Source of the DNA: Ceratotherium simum simum
Taxonomy: Eukaryota > Chordata > Mammalia > Perissodactyla > Rhinocerotidae
Reading direction: 5' to 3'
DNA length: 64,000 nt
NCBI RefSeq assembly: GCF_000283155.1
Contig: NW_004454195.1
Span: forward strand, 6,110,940-6,174,939
In this document: one piece after another, positions 1 to 9,420 of the stretch
Position numbering within the stretch: position 1 is the stretch's first letter
How the letters are laid out: the number at the start of each line of letters is the position of its first letter
The notes under the pieces: generated by a model
Told to the model about the DNA's origin: nothing
Seen by the model: the letters and a program-made list of their open reading frames with translations, nothing else
The model's database searches: none
Position numbers and translations under genes: made by a program

Positions 1-364
1 TAGCAGGCGCAAACGTCGCACTCTTCACGGTCCAGGATTCGCTCTCGGAAACCAGGCTGGAGCCCGACGCCCCCTCCCCAGCCTGCAGCTCTGGGGGACC
101 CCTACCCCAACCCCGGGCACAGCTTGGACTTGACAGCCCAGGATGCGCACAGTCCCAGTCCCGCCCCGCGCATTCACCGGGACCAGCGCTCGCTGCGCGG
201 AGCCAGCCGCTGACGGCCCCGGGCGCCCAGAGGAGAAAGAGGGAGGCACTGTCATTCTCGGTAGCCTTTGCCCTGAAGAAGGGGAGCGCCCGCGTCCCAC
301 CACCCCGCCACCGCCCTCCTGCACCCCGGCGGCGACCGCCCTGGGCCGGCGCTCGGTCTCTCAC
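1..364 (-). other. ID4: ID4 intron 1, 5' part
   Basis: It begins with the donor GTGAGA just after the CCG proline codon and runs out of the window on the left. I searched the 364 bases for the sequence expected for the short second coding exon (AGAVNKQGDSILCR and stop) and did not find it, so the acceptor lies outside. The stretch is GC-rich and part of the ID4 CpG island; the open frames on both strands here are GC-driven chance frames. Confidence 0.85.
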
Positions 365-837
365 CGGGTCAGTGTTGAGCGCCGTGAGCGGGGTTCGCGG
401 TGGCGCGGACGGACAGGTCCCGGCCGGGTGGTGCGGTGGCGCCGGTGGTGGCGGCTGCCTCAGCAGAGCGGGGTGCGTCTCCAGCGCCAGCTGCAGGTCC
501 AGGATGTAGTCGATAACGTGCTGCAGGATCTCCACTTTGCTGACTTTCTTGTTGGGCGGGATGGTGGGCACCAGCCTCCGCAGGCGGCTGTAACAGTCGT
601 TCATATCGCACTGCAGGCACAGCGCCGGCTCATCGGCCGCCGCCTCGGCCGCCTTGCAGCGCGCTGCCGCCGCCGCGNNNNNNNNNNNNNNNNNNNNNNN
701 NNNNNNNNNNNNNNNNNNNNNNNNNNNNNNNNNNNNNNNNNNNNNNNNNNNNNNNNNNNNNNNNNNNNNNNNNNNNNNNNNNNNNNNNNNNNNNNNNCCT
801 TGCGGCCCGAGGGGCGCACCGGGCTCACCGCCTTCAT
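365..837 (-). CDS. ID4: ID4 exon 1 coding region (inhibitor of DNA binding 4), interrupted by an assembly gap
   Basis: ID proteins dimerise with class I bHLH factors (E proteins) in the nucleus and, lacking a basic region, stop them binding DNA; ID4 acts in neural, glial and germline stem-cell differentiation (family knowledge). Minus-strand reading starts at ATG 837-835 with [13 protein letters not shown], the ID4 N-terminus, then enters the N run at 797. After the gap, from 676, the frame gives a poly-Ala tract, [12 protein letters not shown], the helix 1 and loop segment [19 protein letters not shown] and the helix 2 segment [18 protein letters not shown], then a Pro/His-rich tail ending TALNTDP. 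That is 13 codons before and 104 after the gap. The exon stops at G365, followed by donor GTGAGA. The final 14 or so codons, exon 2 in known ID4, are not in the window. The two halves are in different frames as assembled, which I attribute to the gap size. The start context has G at -3. ID1-3 lack this poly-Ala and Pro-rich layout, so ID4 is secure. Confidence 0.97.
678..797. other. Assembly gap of 120 N inside ID4 exon 1
   Basis: The run hides the codons between GRK (codon 13) and the poly-Ala tract. Base 798 is the first base of codon 14 and base 677 is a third codon base, so the true missing length must be 1 modulo 3. The 120 N are 0 modulo 3. The recalled human protein length (161 residues) would predict about 88 missing bases. 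The N run therefore looks like an estimate or placeholder over a GC-rich, hard-to-sequence stretch rather than a measured length. Confidence 0.95.
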
Positions 838-1248
838 CGCGCGCGCCCTGCGCCCTGCGCGAGCGGACCTGCTGGGGCGAGCGAGGGAAGCAGGCAAGCT
901 CCCGGGCCCCCGCCCGCAGCCGGCTCCGCTCTCCTTGCCTTCGCGGCCGGCGCGCTCGGTCCGCGCTCGGGGCACCGCGAAGCTCCCGGCGATCCCGCAC
1001 CCAACAATTGACGGGAGGCTCGCTCCGGGTTTTGCTGGGGGATCTCTGCTCAGTGGGCGACACTCGGCCGGGACCAAAAGGCCAGAAAAATCAAAAGCAC
1101 CGGAAGGAAAGCAGCCCACTGGGTTCCCTAGTCACTCCCTGCGGAGCTCCGACTACAGCCCGGCCGCCGCCTCCGCCGCCGCGCTCCCCCCGGACCCGAG
1201 GTTTCCCCGCTCCGAGTACTGACTCACAACCGCGCCTCCTCTCTGCTG
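838..1248 (-). other. ID4: ID4 5' untranslated leader (predicted extent)
   Basis: The right end is inferred from the TATA box, placing transcription start about 25-30 bases downstream, near 1245-1250. The leader contains no ATG on the minus strand at all (no CAT on the plus strand between 838 and 1250), so the ID4 ATG is the first available. The leader is open in the ID4 frame from codon GTG at 1119 to the ATG, about 94 codons. A TGACTCA (AP-1 type) word lies at 1220-1226. Confidence 0.7.
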
Positions 1249-1263
1249 GCGCCCAGCCCGCCG

Positions 1264-1530
1264 CGCAGCTGCATTTATAAGCCGCGCGCCCCGAGGGCGG
1301 GGCCAGCGCGTTGGCCAGGTCGCCGCGCTAGCGGAGCCGAGCCGGGCTGGGCGCGCGGGAGGGTGCGCGGAGGGAGGTTGCGAGGGCGGGGGCTCCGGGC
1401 GGTGCTGGGGGGCGGGGAGCCGGGCAACCCGAGTGGAGGGGTGGGCGGGGGGTCGGAAGTGGCCAGCCAATCAGACGGACGGTGCCACCTCAGGGAATGA
1501 CGCTCGGGCCAATGGGAAGGGCACTCCATT
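1264..1530 (-). promoter_or_regulatory. ID4: ID4 core and proximal promoter: TATA box, E-box, GC boxes, CCAAT boxes
   Basis: On the minus strand TTATAAAT occupies 1280-1273, about 436-443 bases upstream of the ATG. An E-box CAGCTG sits at 1266-1271, directly on its downstream side. Further upstream are GC-box words at about 1383-1392, 1411-1419 and 1442-1450. CCAAT on the plus strand (ATTGG on the transcribed orientation) occurs at 1467-1471 and 1509-1513. This is a TATA plus Sp1/NF-Y type promoter; the E-box next to the TATA would allow bHLH control and so feedback by ID4 itself, which is inference. Confidence 0.85.
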
Positions 1531-1560
1531 CCGTCAACACAGTGGGTCGGGGCTCTGAGC

Positions 1561-4500
1561 AAAGGGAGCTGGGTGGGAGTCGGGCCAGGCTGGTGTGTGC
1601 CCTGGGGAGGAGAAAAGAGAGGGAGAAGTTCCTGCGAAGAACTGCGGGAATGTGCGGCTGGAATTCTCTCTCCCCCGGCCCAGGCTGCTGAGGGAGCTCT
1701 GGGCCCTGCTCGAGGATCTCCTGCCACTCCTAATAGCGCGGCGCCCAGGGACCCTCCGCCACCCATCACTCCATCCCTGGGATTCCAGTGCCTTAAGAAG
1801 GACGCTGTTCAAGAAGGCACGTTCGTTCTGTTCTGTATTTTTCCCCCTCCGTTTCATTATTCGCCTTTTCACAATTGCCGAAAGCATATGATGGAATGGA
1901 ATGTGTAGCCTTTCCGTTTTCTTTTGCAAAAACGTTAAAGCTTAGCAAAAAAAGAGGAAAAGAATGCCAAATGCAGATTTTTGGTGAAGAGACGTATAAA
2001 TAAAACAGTCGTAGGGTTTTTCTTTTACCTATCTACATGTAAAAGTGGGCTCAAGACATGCAATTGCCTTGAGCATTAAATTAGAGCACGTAAATATTAA
2101 AAATGCATGGGCACAGAGTATTTAAAATTCCACCATGACATATAATATTAATCCGTTTTATGTAAAATTCATACCTGTAACAATGTAGGCCAGTAATGCA
2201 CCGCTTCACGTATTAGCGTACTCCGCTTTAAATAAGATGCTGAGAAGGTCTAGAGTCTCCTTTTGCAACAAAGCATTAAAATTCACACCTCCAGTCCCCA
2301 GAGTTCTGCTTGGGCCCCACCCTGCACCCCAGAAAAGTCTGTTAATTAAGGACGTTTCTGTGTTAGATTTCTAATGGAAAAGCTGTCTTTCAAGGGTTCA
2401 AAACAAAATTGCACAATGAACTTTGATAGGGCCTTGTGTGTACTCTTCAAGAAAAAATTGAGCCCCTCAGATGAGAAATGAGCATTAAAAACTCTCAGTG
2501 GGGACTTAAATTTTGGGTGCCTTCACCCTGCAAACTTCCCACCTTTAGACAAGCTAGAAGATGAATTAACTCAAGATGTTTCTTCATTTGTGTACATGAT
2601 ATGAATTGGTGCCTTCATTTTTGTAGACAATTGAAAGACAATCATCTCTTCCTGTGTACCCTCTGTAAAGAAACCCTCCTTCCCTTCCCAGAACTGAAAT
2701 TCCTGCATCAGGCAGGAATTTTGTTTAGCCACGTGGGTACTTTATGACTATTGTGCTACTAATTCCCCAGAGCACATTCCTTTTTCCTGATGAAATGAGT
2801 GACTATTTAATGCTGCTTTCACAGGTAGATGCAACAATCCTCGTCTCCCGTAATCCTCATACATCACTGCCTCTAATAATTGTTTGGAAACAAGTGACAT
2901 TATTTTCTTATGTGCATACGCAGATGGTCTGCATACACACTTATCAAGAAAAGCAGAATTATAAAACCCCAAAAAAGGCTCTCTTCTAAATTCAGGCATA
3001 GTTTTATATATTCTTAAATTAATATAAATGCACACAGAAAGAATATTGTCATTTTAGACAGAAAGTTGGGCAAGAAAGCATTACTGGGTGCAAGCTATTA
3101 TCTTAGATCCAGTCCTAGCAGCACAAATGATAATAGTAAATGAACGTATGTACAGACGTTTTGTTTCATTGATTTTTTTCTTTTCTAGAGTTTACAAGCT
3201 GCTCCAAAATTTACAACCTAAGATTTTTCTATGTTTGGCAAAATTTAACTATGCTAATATGCCCAGGGCACACTCACGTTTCAAAACTTGATTAAAATTA
3301 AAATTTAAGTTTTAAATATATGACACAAAGGGATAATCATATTCATATTTTTGGATTTTGCTAAATCTCAGAGAGCCATGTCCTGGGCGTGGCAAGTGCC
3401 AAATGCCAAAGTTTCAAGTTTTGCTGGACTTGAGCCATGTGACTGGCTTAAAGTCAGAAAGGCTGAGTTACTGTGGGGGGTAAGCTCAAAGGAATGTACC
3501 CTGGCCGCATGATCAAGAACACCCAGGAAAAATGCAATCCCCCAATCCTGCCAGCGGAGTAGGCAGAAACAGTTATTGTATTTCTGTTTTTGAAGGCTGG
3601 AAGGCAAGAAGACATTAAAAAATCAAAGTGCTACGTAAAAGGTTATACAATGGAAATAAGGAATACAGTTCTGTGCTTTTTGGCCCATGAAACCAGAGAG
3701 TAATAGAGGCTACGCAATGTATGTTTTTGATTCTTAGACACAGTCGCTGACGTGATGTCAAAGCTGAAATCCCGAAAGACTCCCGGCGCTGATAGTTCAA
3801 AACAGAGTTTACTCAGCAATTACCAGCTTTTGGAAAAACCTTACAAGCTATATTATTTCTACTGTGTAGAAAAGGAAATTTCGTTTCCCACAACTCTTCC
3901 TTGTACGTCAGACTGCTTGACTCGCACTTGTAAAAATAAGGTGGGCCAGCCAAAAGCCCTTTGCCATGAAAGTTCTAGAGACTCCCAAAATATACCTCCA
4001 TGGGAACCTGGATAAAACATTCATAGGAGAATTGCTAGGAAGCCCCGGTGACCAGGGTCATGTGTACACCTCTCCTCTAGACAAAGAGGTCTGCAGCCCT
4101 TTCTTGGGATGTTTTCTAGATGCTAATCAGACCCTTGCTGAACTACAACACCCGGGCTCTTGGAATTCACAATCACCCTGTGTTTACATGAAGCAAGGGT
4201 ATCCAAGCATATTGCACTATTCAGCCCAAATGCCTTTTTAGGACTTGATACTTCTTGCTCCAAGGCCTGCAGTGAAACAGTGGGTGGGCTCAGACACACA
4301 GATAAACACGAGCGTTCCCATGCCTTGGTCCCTCTCTAGATGTAAGTGGTCACTGAAGGAGGCACATGCTTTCTTTCCGGGCATAAGAAACCACTATGTA
4401 CTCTCCAGCAGGAATGTCCCTCGCTCCAAAAGAGTCAACTGGGCAATGTGGCAATCCAAGCTCAAGGCTGCTTTATCTGGCACTAAGCGTTACAAACTTA

Positions 4501-4750
4501 CTTGTGTTACCCTTGGATTGTACATATCGGTCCCGGAAACACTGATAACCTCTTGGTTTGCCCGGTCTTGGAAAAGACTTATAGGAAGGGGACTTTATAT
4601 TGAGCATAGCTGGGCAGACGTGGCCATCAAAAATGCTTACCTCAAGAGTTTTGAAAAGTAGGCTATTGAAATAAGAAGAGGGGTTATTTTTTAAAAGCCC
4701 TCCTCAGATAAATTAAAGACAGAAAATGAAAAGAAAGAGGTGTCATTCGT
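1561..4750. other. ID4 proximal upstream region, no gene or repeat recognised
   Basis: AT-rich unique sequence without a repeat I can name. A 138-codon open frame at 4245-4661 (+) begins at a TTG, has no ATG near its 5' end and no recognisable domain; I treat it as chance. The block 3,940-4,660 is less AT-rich than its surroundings and, lying 3 kb from the TSS, may be conserved regulatory DNA, but only an alignment would show that. Confidence 0.5.
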
Positions 4751-4754
4751 TTTT

Positions 4755-5010
4755 ACTTTAGGAAATGTAAAGAGCATGGGCTCAGAAGTCAGACAGCCGG
4801 GGCTCCGATTTTGGCTTCTTGGTTTACTAGTTTTGTATCGTTAAGCTGGATTCTTAAATTCGTGTGCCTTTCATATATGAAATGAGGATAAAAATTGTAT
4901 CTACTTTATAAGATGTTTATAATAGATATATGTGAAATTACATAAAGTTCTTAAACAGTGTCTGGCACATAATGTGTGCAATGTTAAGATTTATTATCAT
5001 TTTTGGCAAT
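4755..5010 (+). repeat. MIR SINE
   Basis: Sense-oriented MIR signature: a tRNA-like head (agagcatgggctcagaagtc), then the core, ending with cagtgtctggcacataatg followed by an AT-rich tail. Its 3' end is interrupted by the L1 insertion that starts near 5,028. Confidence 0.85.
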
Positions 5011-5027
5011 TATTATCTCCCAGTTAG

Positions 5028-5437
5028 TGGCTTGTCTTTTCATTCACTTGACAATCTTTTGAGAACAGAAGTTTTTAATTTTGATGATGTTCTACTTATC
5101 AGTTTGTTCCTTTATGGATCGATCCAATTGTTCCAGCACTCTTTGTTGAAAAGACTGTCCTTTTCCCATTGGATTGCCTTTATACCTTTGTCAAAAATTG
5201 GTTGTGTATATGTATAGGTCTTTTTCTGGCCTCTGAATTCTGTCCCATTGGTCTATTTGTCTGTTTTCACGCCATGACCATACTGTCTTGATTATTGTGG
5301 CTTTATAGTAAGTCTTGAAATTAGGTAGTGTTGCTTGATCTGCCAGCTTTGTTCTGTCTCAAAGTTGTTTGGCTATTCTGGGTATGTTGCCTTTCCATAT
5401 GAATGTTAGAATCTATTTGTGAATTTCTTCCAAAAAG
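5028..5437 (-). mobile_element. L1 ORF2 segment, inverted 5' part of a twin-primed insertion
   Basis: Antisense L1 ORF2 3' region. The reverse complement carries the familiar stretches around the ORF2 C-terminal half, for example aacattcatatggaaaggca and ttttcaacaaagagtgctgg. It ends at the junction with a sense-oriented L1 3' part at 5432-5438. Confidence 0.85.
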
Positions 5438-6066
5438 GACCTGTATCCAAAATACATAAAGAACATATACCCAGAATATATAAAGAACTCTCAAAACTCA
5501 AAAATAAGAAAATAAACAACCCATTAAAAAGTGGGCAAAATACTTGACCAGACAATCCACTAAGGAAGATATACAAATGACAGATAAGCACATGAAAAGA
5601 TGCTCAACATCACTAGTCACTTGGGACATGCTTCAAAACTATAATGAGATGTCACTACACACCTGTCAGAACTGCTAAAATTAAAAAGACCGACCATACT
5701 AAATATTGGTGAGGATGTGGAACAACTGGAACTCTCTACACTGCTGGTGGGAATGTACAATGAGAAAAACCACTTTGGAAAACAGTTTGGCAATTTCTTA
5801 AAAAATTAAACACACACATACCATATGACCCATTCATTCTCCTGCTAGGCGTCTATGCAAGAGCAACAAAATTGTACATCCAAGGGCCATGAAGGGGCAT
5901 GAAGAAATGAAGGGGCATGAGAATGATGGAGATGTTTATTGTCTTGATGGTGGTAATGGTTTCACAGGGATAGAATACATCAAAACTCAACAAGTTGTGA
6001 AATATATGTGTATATGATATGTGGTTTATTGTATGCCAATTATATCTCCATAAAGCTGTTAAAAAG
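5438..6066 (+). mobile_element. L1 3' end, sense part of the same twin-primed insertion
   Basis: Sense L1 from ggacctgtatccaaaatac through gaaaagatgctcaacatcac and gctggtgggaatgtac to the 3' UTR ending in atatctccataaagctgtt plus a five-A remnant tail. There is an internal deletion in the 3' UTR near 5,890. Together with 5,028-5,437 this is one 5'-inverted L1. Confidence 0.88.
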
Positions 6067-8450
6067 TATTAATTTTTAAAATTAACATTTAGATCTCAGA
6101 AGCGTTCTTTTTATGAATCTACCAGCGTTTGTTCTTTACTTTCTGTAAATAGGCATTTTATAGTCTCTCTCTCTCTTTTTTAAACTCTGTATCATATTGC
6201 TCTAAGTCAGGTATCATAACATTAACTGAATGCTGGTGGGATACCCTCCAAAGCAGGCATGAGACACATATACTGATTTAATATTTCGCTGTCATGGTTA
6301 TCCATTAACACATTCAATGACTTGCTGAAAATGGACTATGCTAAAACCACCTCCACTCCTCCTTGTTCTGTATTGATCTCATGTGACAAGGATTTGAGGC
6401 TGTGGGGCAGACTCAACCCGACTTTTTGAAATACTTTTCTCTTGTGCAAACACTGAAGCTATGTTCTGGGGTCTCATCTCTGTGTTTCACCCCAGTTGTA
6501 GCCTCTGCTGCCTCAGTTACCACAAATTAGCAGCTGCCTTGGGACAAACACACACTGGGTGGAGAAGATAAGAAGCCTCATCATTCTATATTCAGGATGG
6601 CCTACAATTTTTTCCTCTCTACCCTTTCCTTCTCAAGAAAATAAGCAGTCTAATAGGATTAAATGCATTCACTTCCAAAGCAGGGAGTAAAAATTTCCGA
6701 TAGGCACCATATTTTTGCCTCTAAAATCCAATGGCTTAATCTGTAGTCTCAGCTTCTCCATCTGACAAGAGGAGGGCTTTACAGGAATGGAGTGAGGATT
6801 AGCTGCTTTGAAAGCCCCAGGAGAAAGGCAGTAAGTGAACAATAGGGGGCAGTACACTTGTACATAATAGATACTCAATGTCCACTGATGTGTGTGCCAT
6901 TATTGAAAGGGGCTTGTAATATGTAAAATGGTTATGAAGATGCCAAAGAGACCAAGTTCTTGCTTTAGCTCATCATTATCCTTTAGTAGAGAAACTCAAA
7001 ACAAGAATTATTTATTTATTATTTAAAAATTCATCCCAATAAATATTGGTATGTATCCGTCTGCTGCTTTCGTTGTTTGAGCGGGTAAATCCACAAGTGA
7101 AGTTATTGCTAAAAACTGTTCTACTCATAGCACAAACTATTGCTAGGCTTACACTGATAAAGGAGTTTTCGTTATATTTCCCTTTCTCTTAAAGTGAATA
7201 CAAAATAATCCCAAAATATAGAAGAAGCACAATTAAATATATTTTAACCAATTAGAAAGGAAAAATGCTAAATAAACAGTAATTTGCTTCACATCTTGGA
7301 ACTGAATATGAATCCATCGCAGTAAATCTGCCTTGGCTAAGAGAAAAAACTCTCATTTTGTTGATATCTAGGTCATGGTTCCTAAGAACAGATACAATGT
7401 TAAGAAACACTTGCACTTTTTTTTCCCTGAAGAGAAATTTTTGAGACTTTTTTTAGATCTCACACAGTTGTTATTGGTTGTTGGATGGCTCACTATGTCA
7501 GCAAACTGTGTACCTGCAGTGGAAAATGACTGTGGAAAGTAGATGAACAGCAGGAAAACTCACTTGTATGTGAAATAATTAAACTAGTACATTTTTCTAC
7601 TAGCAAAACATGTGCAACAAAGCACTAAAGGAATTAAAGATGCAGAATTAAAGGAAAAGGAACTGAGTTAACTTTGAACTTTACCAACGTTGGTAATTGT
7701 ATATGAAAATAGTCCAGTTTAAACAAAATCATTCCTTTGGGAGAGATTACAGGTAGAACTGTTTTCCCTTGAATTAAATTAAATGATATTTGCAATCTTT
7801 AAAGACTAAAAACCTTAATGAAATATTTTTTCTTAAAATACAACTTTTTGATAGAATAATCAAAATTTGATAAAGCATATATAATATTTGGTCTGATGGA
7901 ACTATACTTACCATTTTTAAAACTTTTTGTTCATTAGGTCAATATTAATGTATTATTCACTTTGCATTATGTTCTAAAAATGAGTAAAACACATTATCAG
8001 GAAAAATAAGACAATTACTGTGACATTGTAAAAATGCTACATATATTGTCATGGGCATAAGATTGGAGTTATAAGATATCAAAGTAATGTGTTGAATATG
8101 CTTTAACATTGGTCATCAACCCATTGTTCTGTCTTGATCAGAAATCTACAACCTGTAGTACATAAAATGATTTTGCCCTTTGGCACATTATTAAATGGGC
8201 AATGTTTGGCCCCTTCCAATATTTTCTATCAACAGTCTTCCCAGAACTGCCAACTCTGATCTCTGGTGAACATGGGTTGGAAGAATGGTAATGCTTTCTT
8301 TTTATTCAACTTCTAGGGAAAGCATCCTAATATACTAAAGAGATACATGCTTAAAATCTCTGTATTATGGTATATAAACTTAACTCTTCAACTTTACTTT
8401 TAAAGCTCTCTGTTAACTGATCCTTCTCCAAAATTGTTTCAATTCAAGTT
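6067..8450. other. Intergenic AT-rich sequence, nothing recognised
   Basis: No open frame with family resemblance and no repeat I can place with confidence. Unique, AT-rich desert sequence. The part at about 7,440-7,720 is mixed in composition and could be conserved non-coding DNA. Confidence 0.4.
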
Positions 8451-8454
8451 GATT

Positions 8455-8790
8455 CAAGTCAATCGTACACAAACATGGATTGTATGTCTATTATATGACA
8501 AGACTGTATTCAGGAAAAACAAGTCTCTTACCCTCATGGAGCTTACTGTTTAGAAAATGGTTTAAACAAATTAAAAATTGATTAATGCAATACAGTGCAT
8601 TCTTTGCAATAGTACAGGCATGTGTGGGGCACAGTGGGGGCAAAAATCAAAGCCCAAGTCACAGGAAACTTCAAAGAGGAAGAGTTACTAGAGCTAGATC
8701 TTGAAAGATGACTTCATCAGTGGAAGAAGGCTTTCCAGGGAGTGGGAATAGCACATGTAGAAGCTTGGAGGAGTCAAACTGCAAGGTTCT
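8455..8790 (-). repeat. L2 LINE fragment, antisense
   Basis: Antisense L2 3' region: the catggagcttac motif and the gaagaaggctttccagggagtg / agcacatgtagaagcttggagg stretch that are typical of reverse-complement L2. Confidence 0.65.
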
Positions 8791-9029
8791 CTCTTGTTGT
8801 TCTCTCTGATTCAGTTCAAACACTCAACTTTCATTTCTTTACATTCAGCTAGTACTTTTCTTCCTTGTCTCATGATAGTTTTCCCATCTAAACCATTTTT
8901 CACTCTCCTTCCTTCCAATCCACAGCTGTCAACTCTTTGAAAAAACATTACAGGACTTAGTGCAACATGGCTTGTCATCCAGGAAGCCATCTGTCATTAA
9001 TTCCTTCACTATCATTATTTAAAAGTAAC

Positions 9030-9420
9030 TTTGATTTTCTATTTTATAATAACAGTATATAAAATTTGCAAATAAATTCAAAAATACAGAAAAACCTGAA
9101 GATGAAAATAAAGGTCATGCACAAACCCACTTCTAGAAATAACCAGTGTTAATATTTTATTGTACATATTTTCCCATGAATATAGATATTATTTCTTGAA
9201 CAAAGATTTTAACGTGCAATACATACTTCTGGAGAATCTAATTTTTCACTTCATGTGGCATGGATATATTTCCATATCAATAGTTACTTGTCTTTGTGGC
9301 AATTTTTATGGTTGCATAGTGTTCTATCAGATGGACATGCCATAACTTATTTAACAAACTCTTTGTTGTAAATATTTTTATTGTTTCCAATTTTTTGTTG
9401 TATACTCTCATCTTATCTGA
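9030..9420. repeat. Old interspersed repeat, family uncertain
   Basis: The stretch with aaataaccagtgttaat ... gttgcatagtgttctatcag ... taacttatttaacaaactc ... tttattgtttccaatttttt resembles a widespread ancient repeat, probably an antisense LINE 3' region. I cannot name it. Confidence 0.4.

Larger units (their letters stand above)
1..1560. other. CpG island over ID4 promoter, exon 1 and intron start
   Basis: CpG dinucleotides are dense from the left edge through about 1,560 and fall sharply after that, where the sequence becomes AT-rich by 1,800. The island covers intron 1 start, exon 1, leader and proximal promoter. ID4 is known to be silenced by promoter methylation in several cancers, so this island is the expected methylation target. 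Confidence 0.85.

Noticed and set aside
1..364. ID4 exon 2 within the window
   Set aside because: The expected terminal codons and an acceptor feeding them are absent on the minus strand.
601..1119. 172-codon minus-strand frame through the N run
   Set aside because: It joins the leader, the first 13 ID4 codons and an out-of-frame reading after the gap. Only [13 protein letters not shown] is real ID4; the part after the gap is the wrong frame.
143..1222. 359-codon plus-strand frame across the ID4 CpG island
   Set aside because: Antisense shadow of ID4 in GC-rich sequence, kept open by the N run.
4245..4661. 138-codon open frame upstream of ID4
   Set aside because: It begins at TTG, no good ATG is present near its 5' end, and the translation resembles no family. 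Long frames of this size are expected by chance in 64 kb read in six frames.
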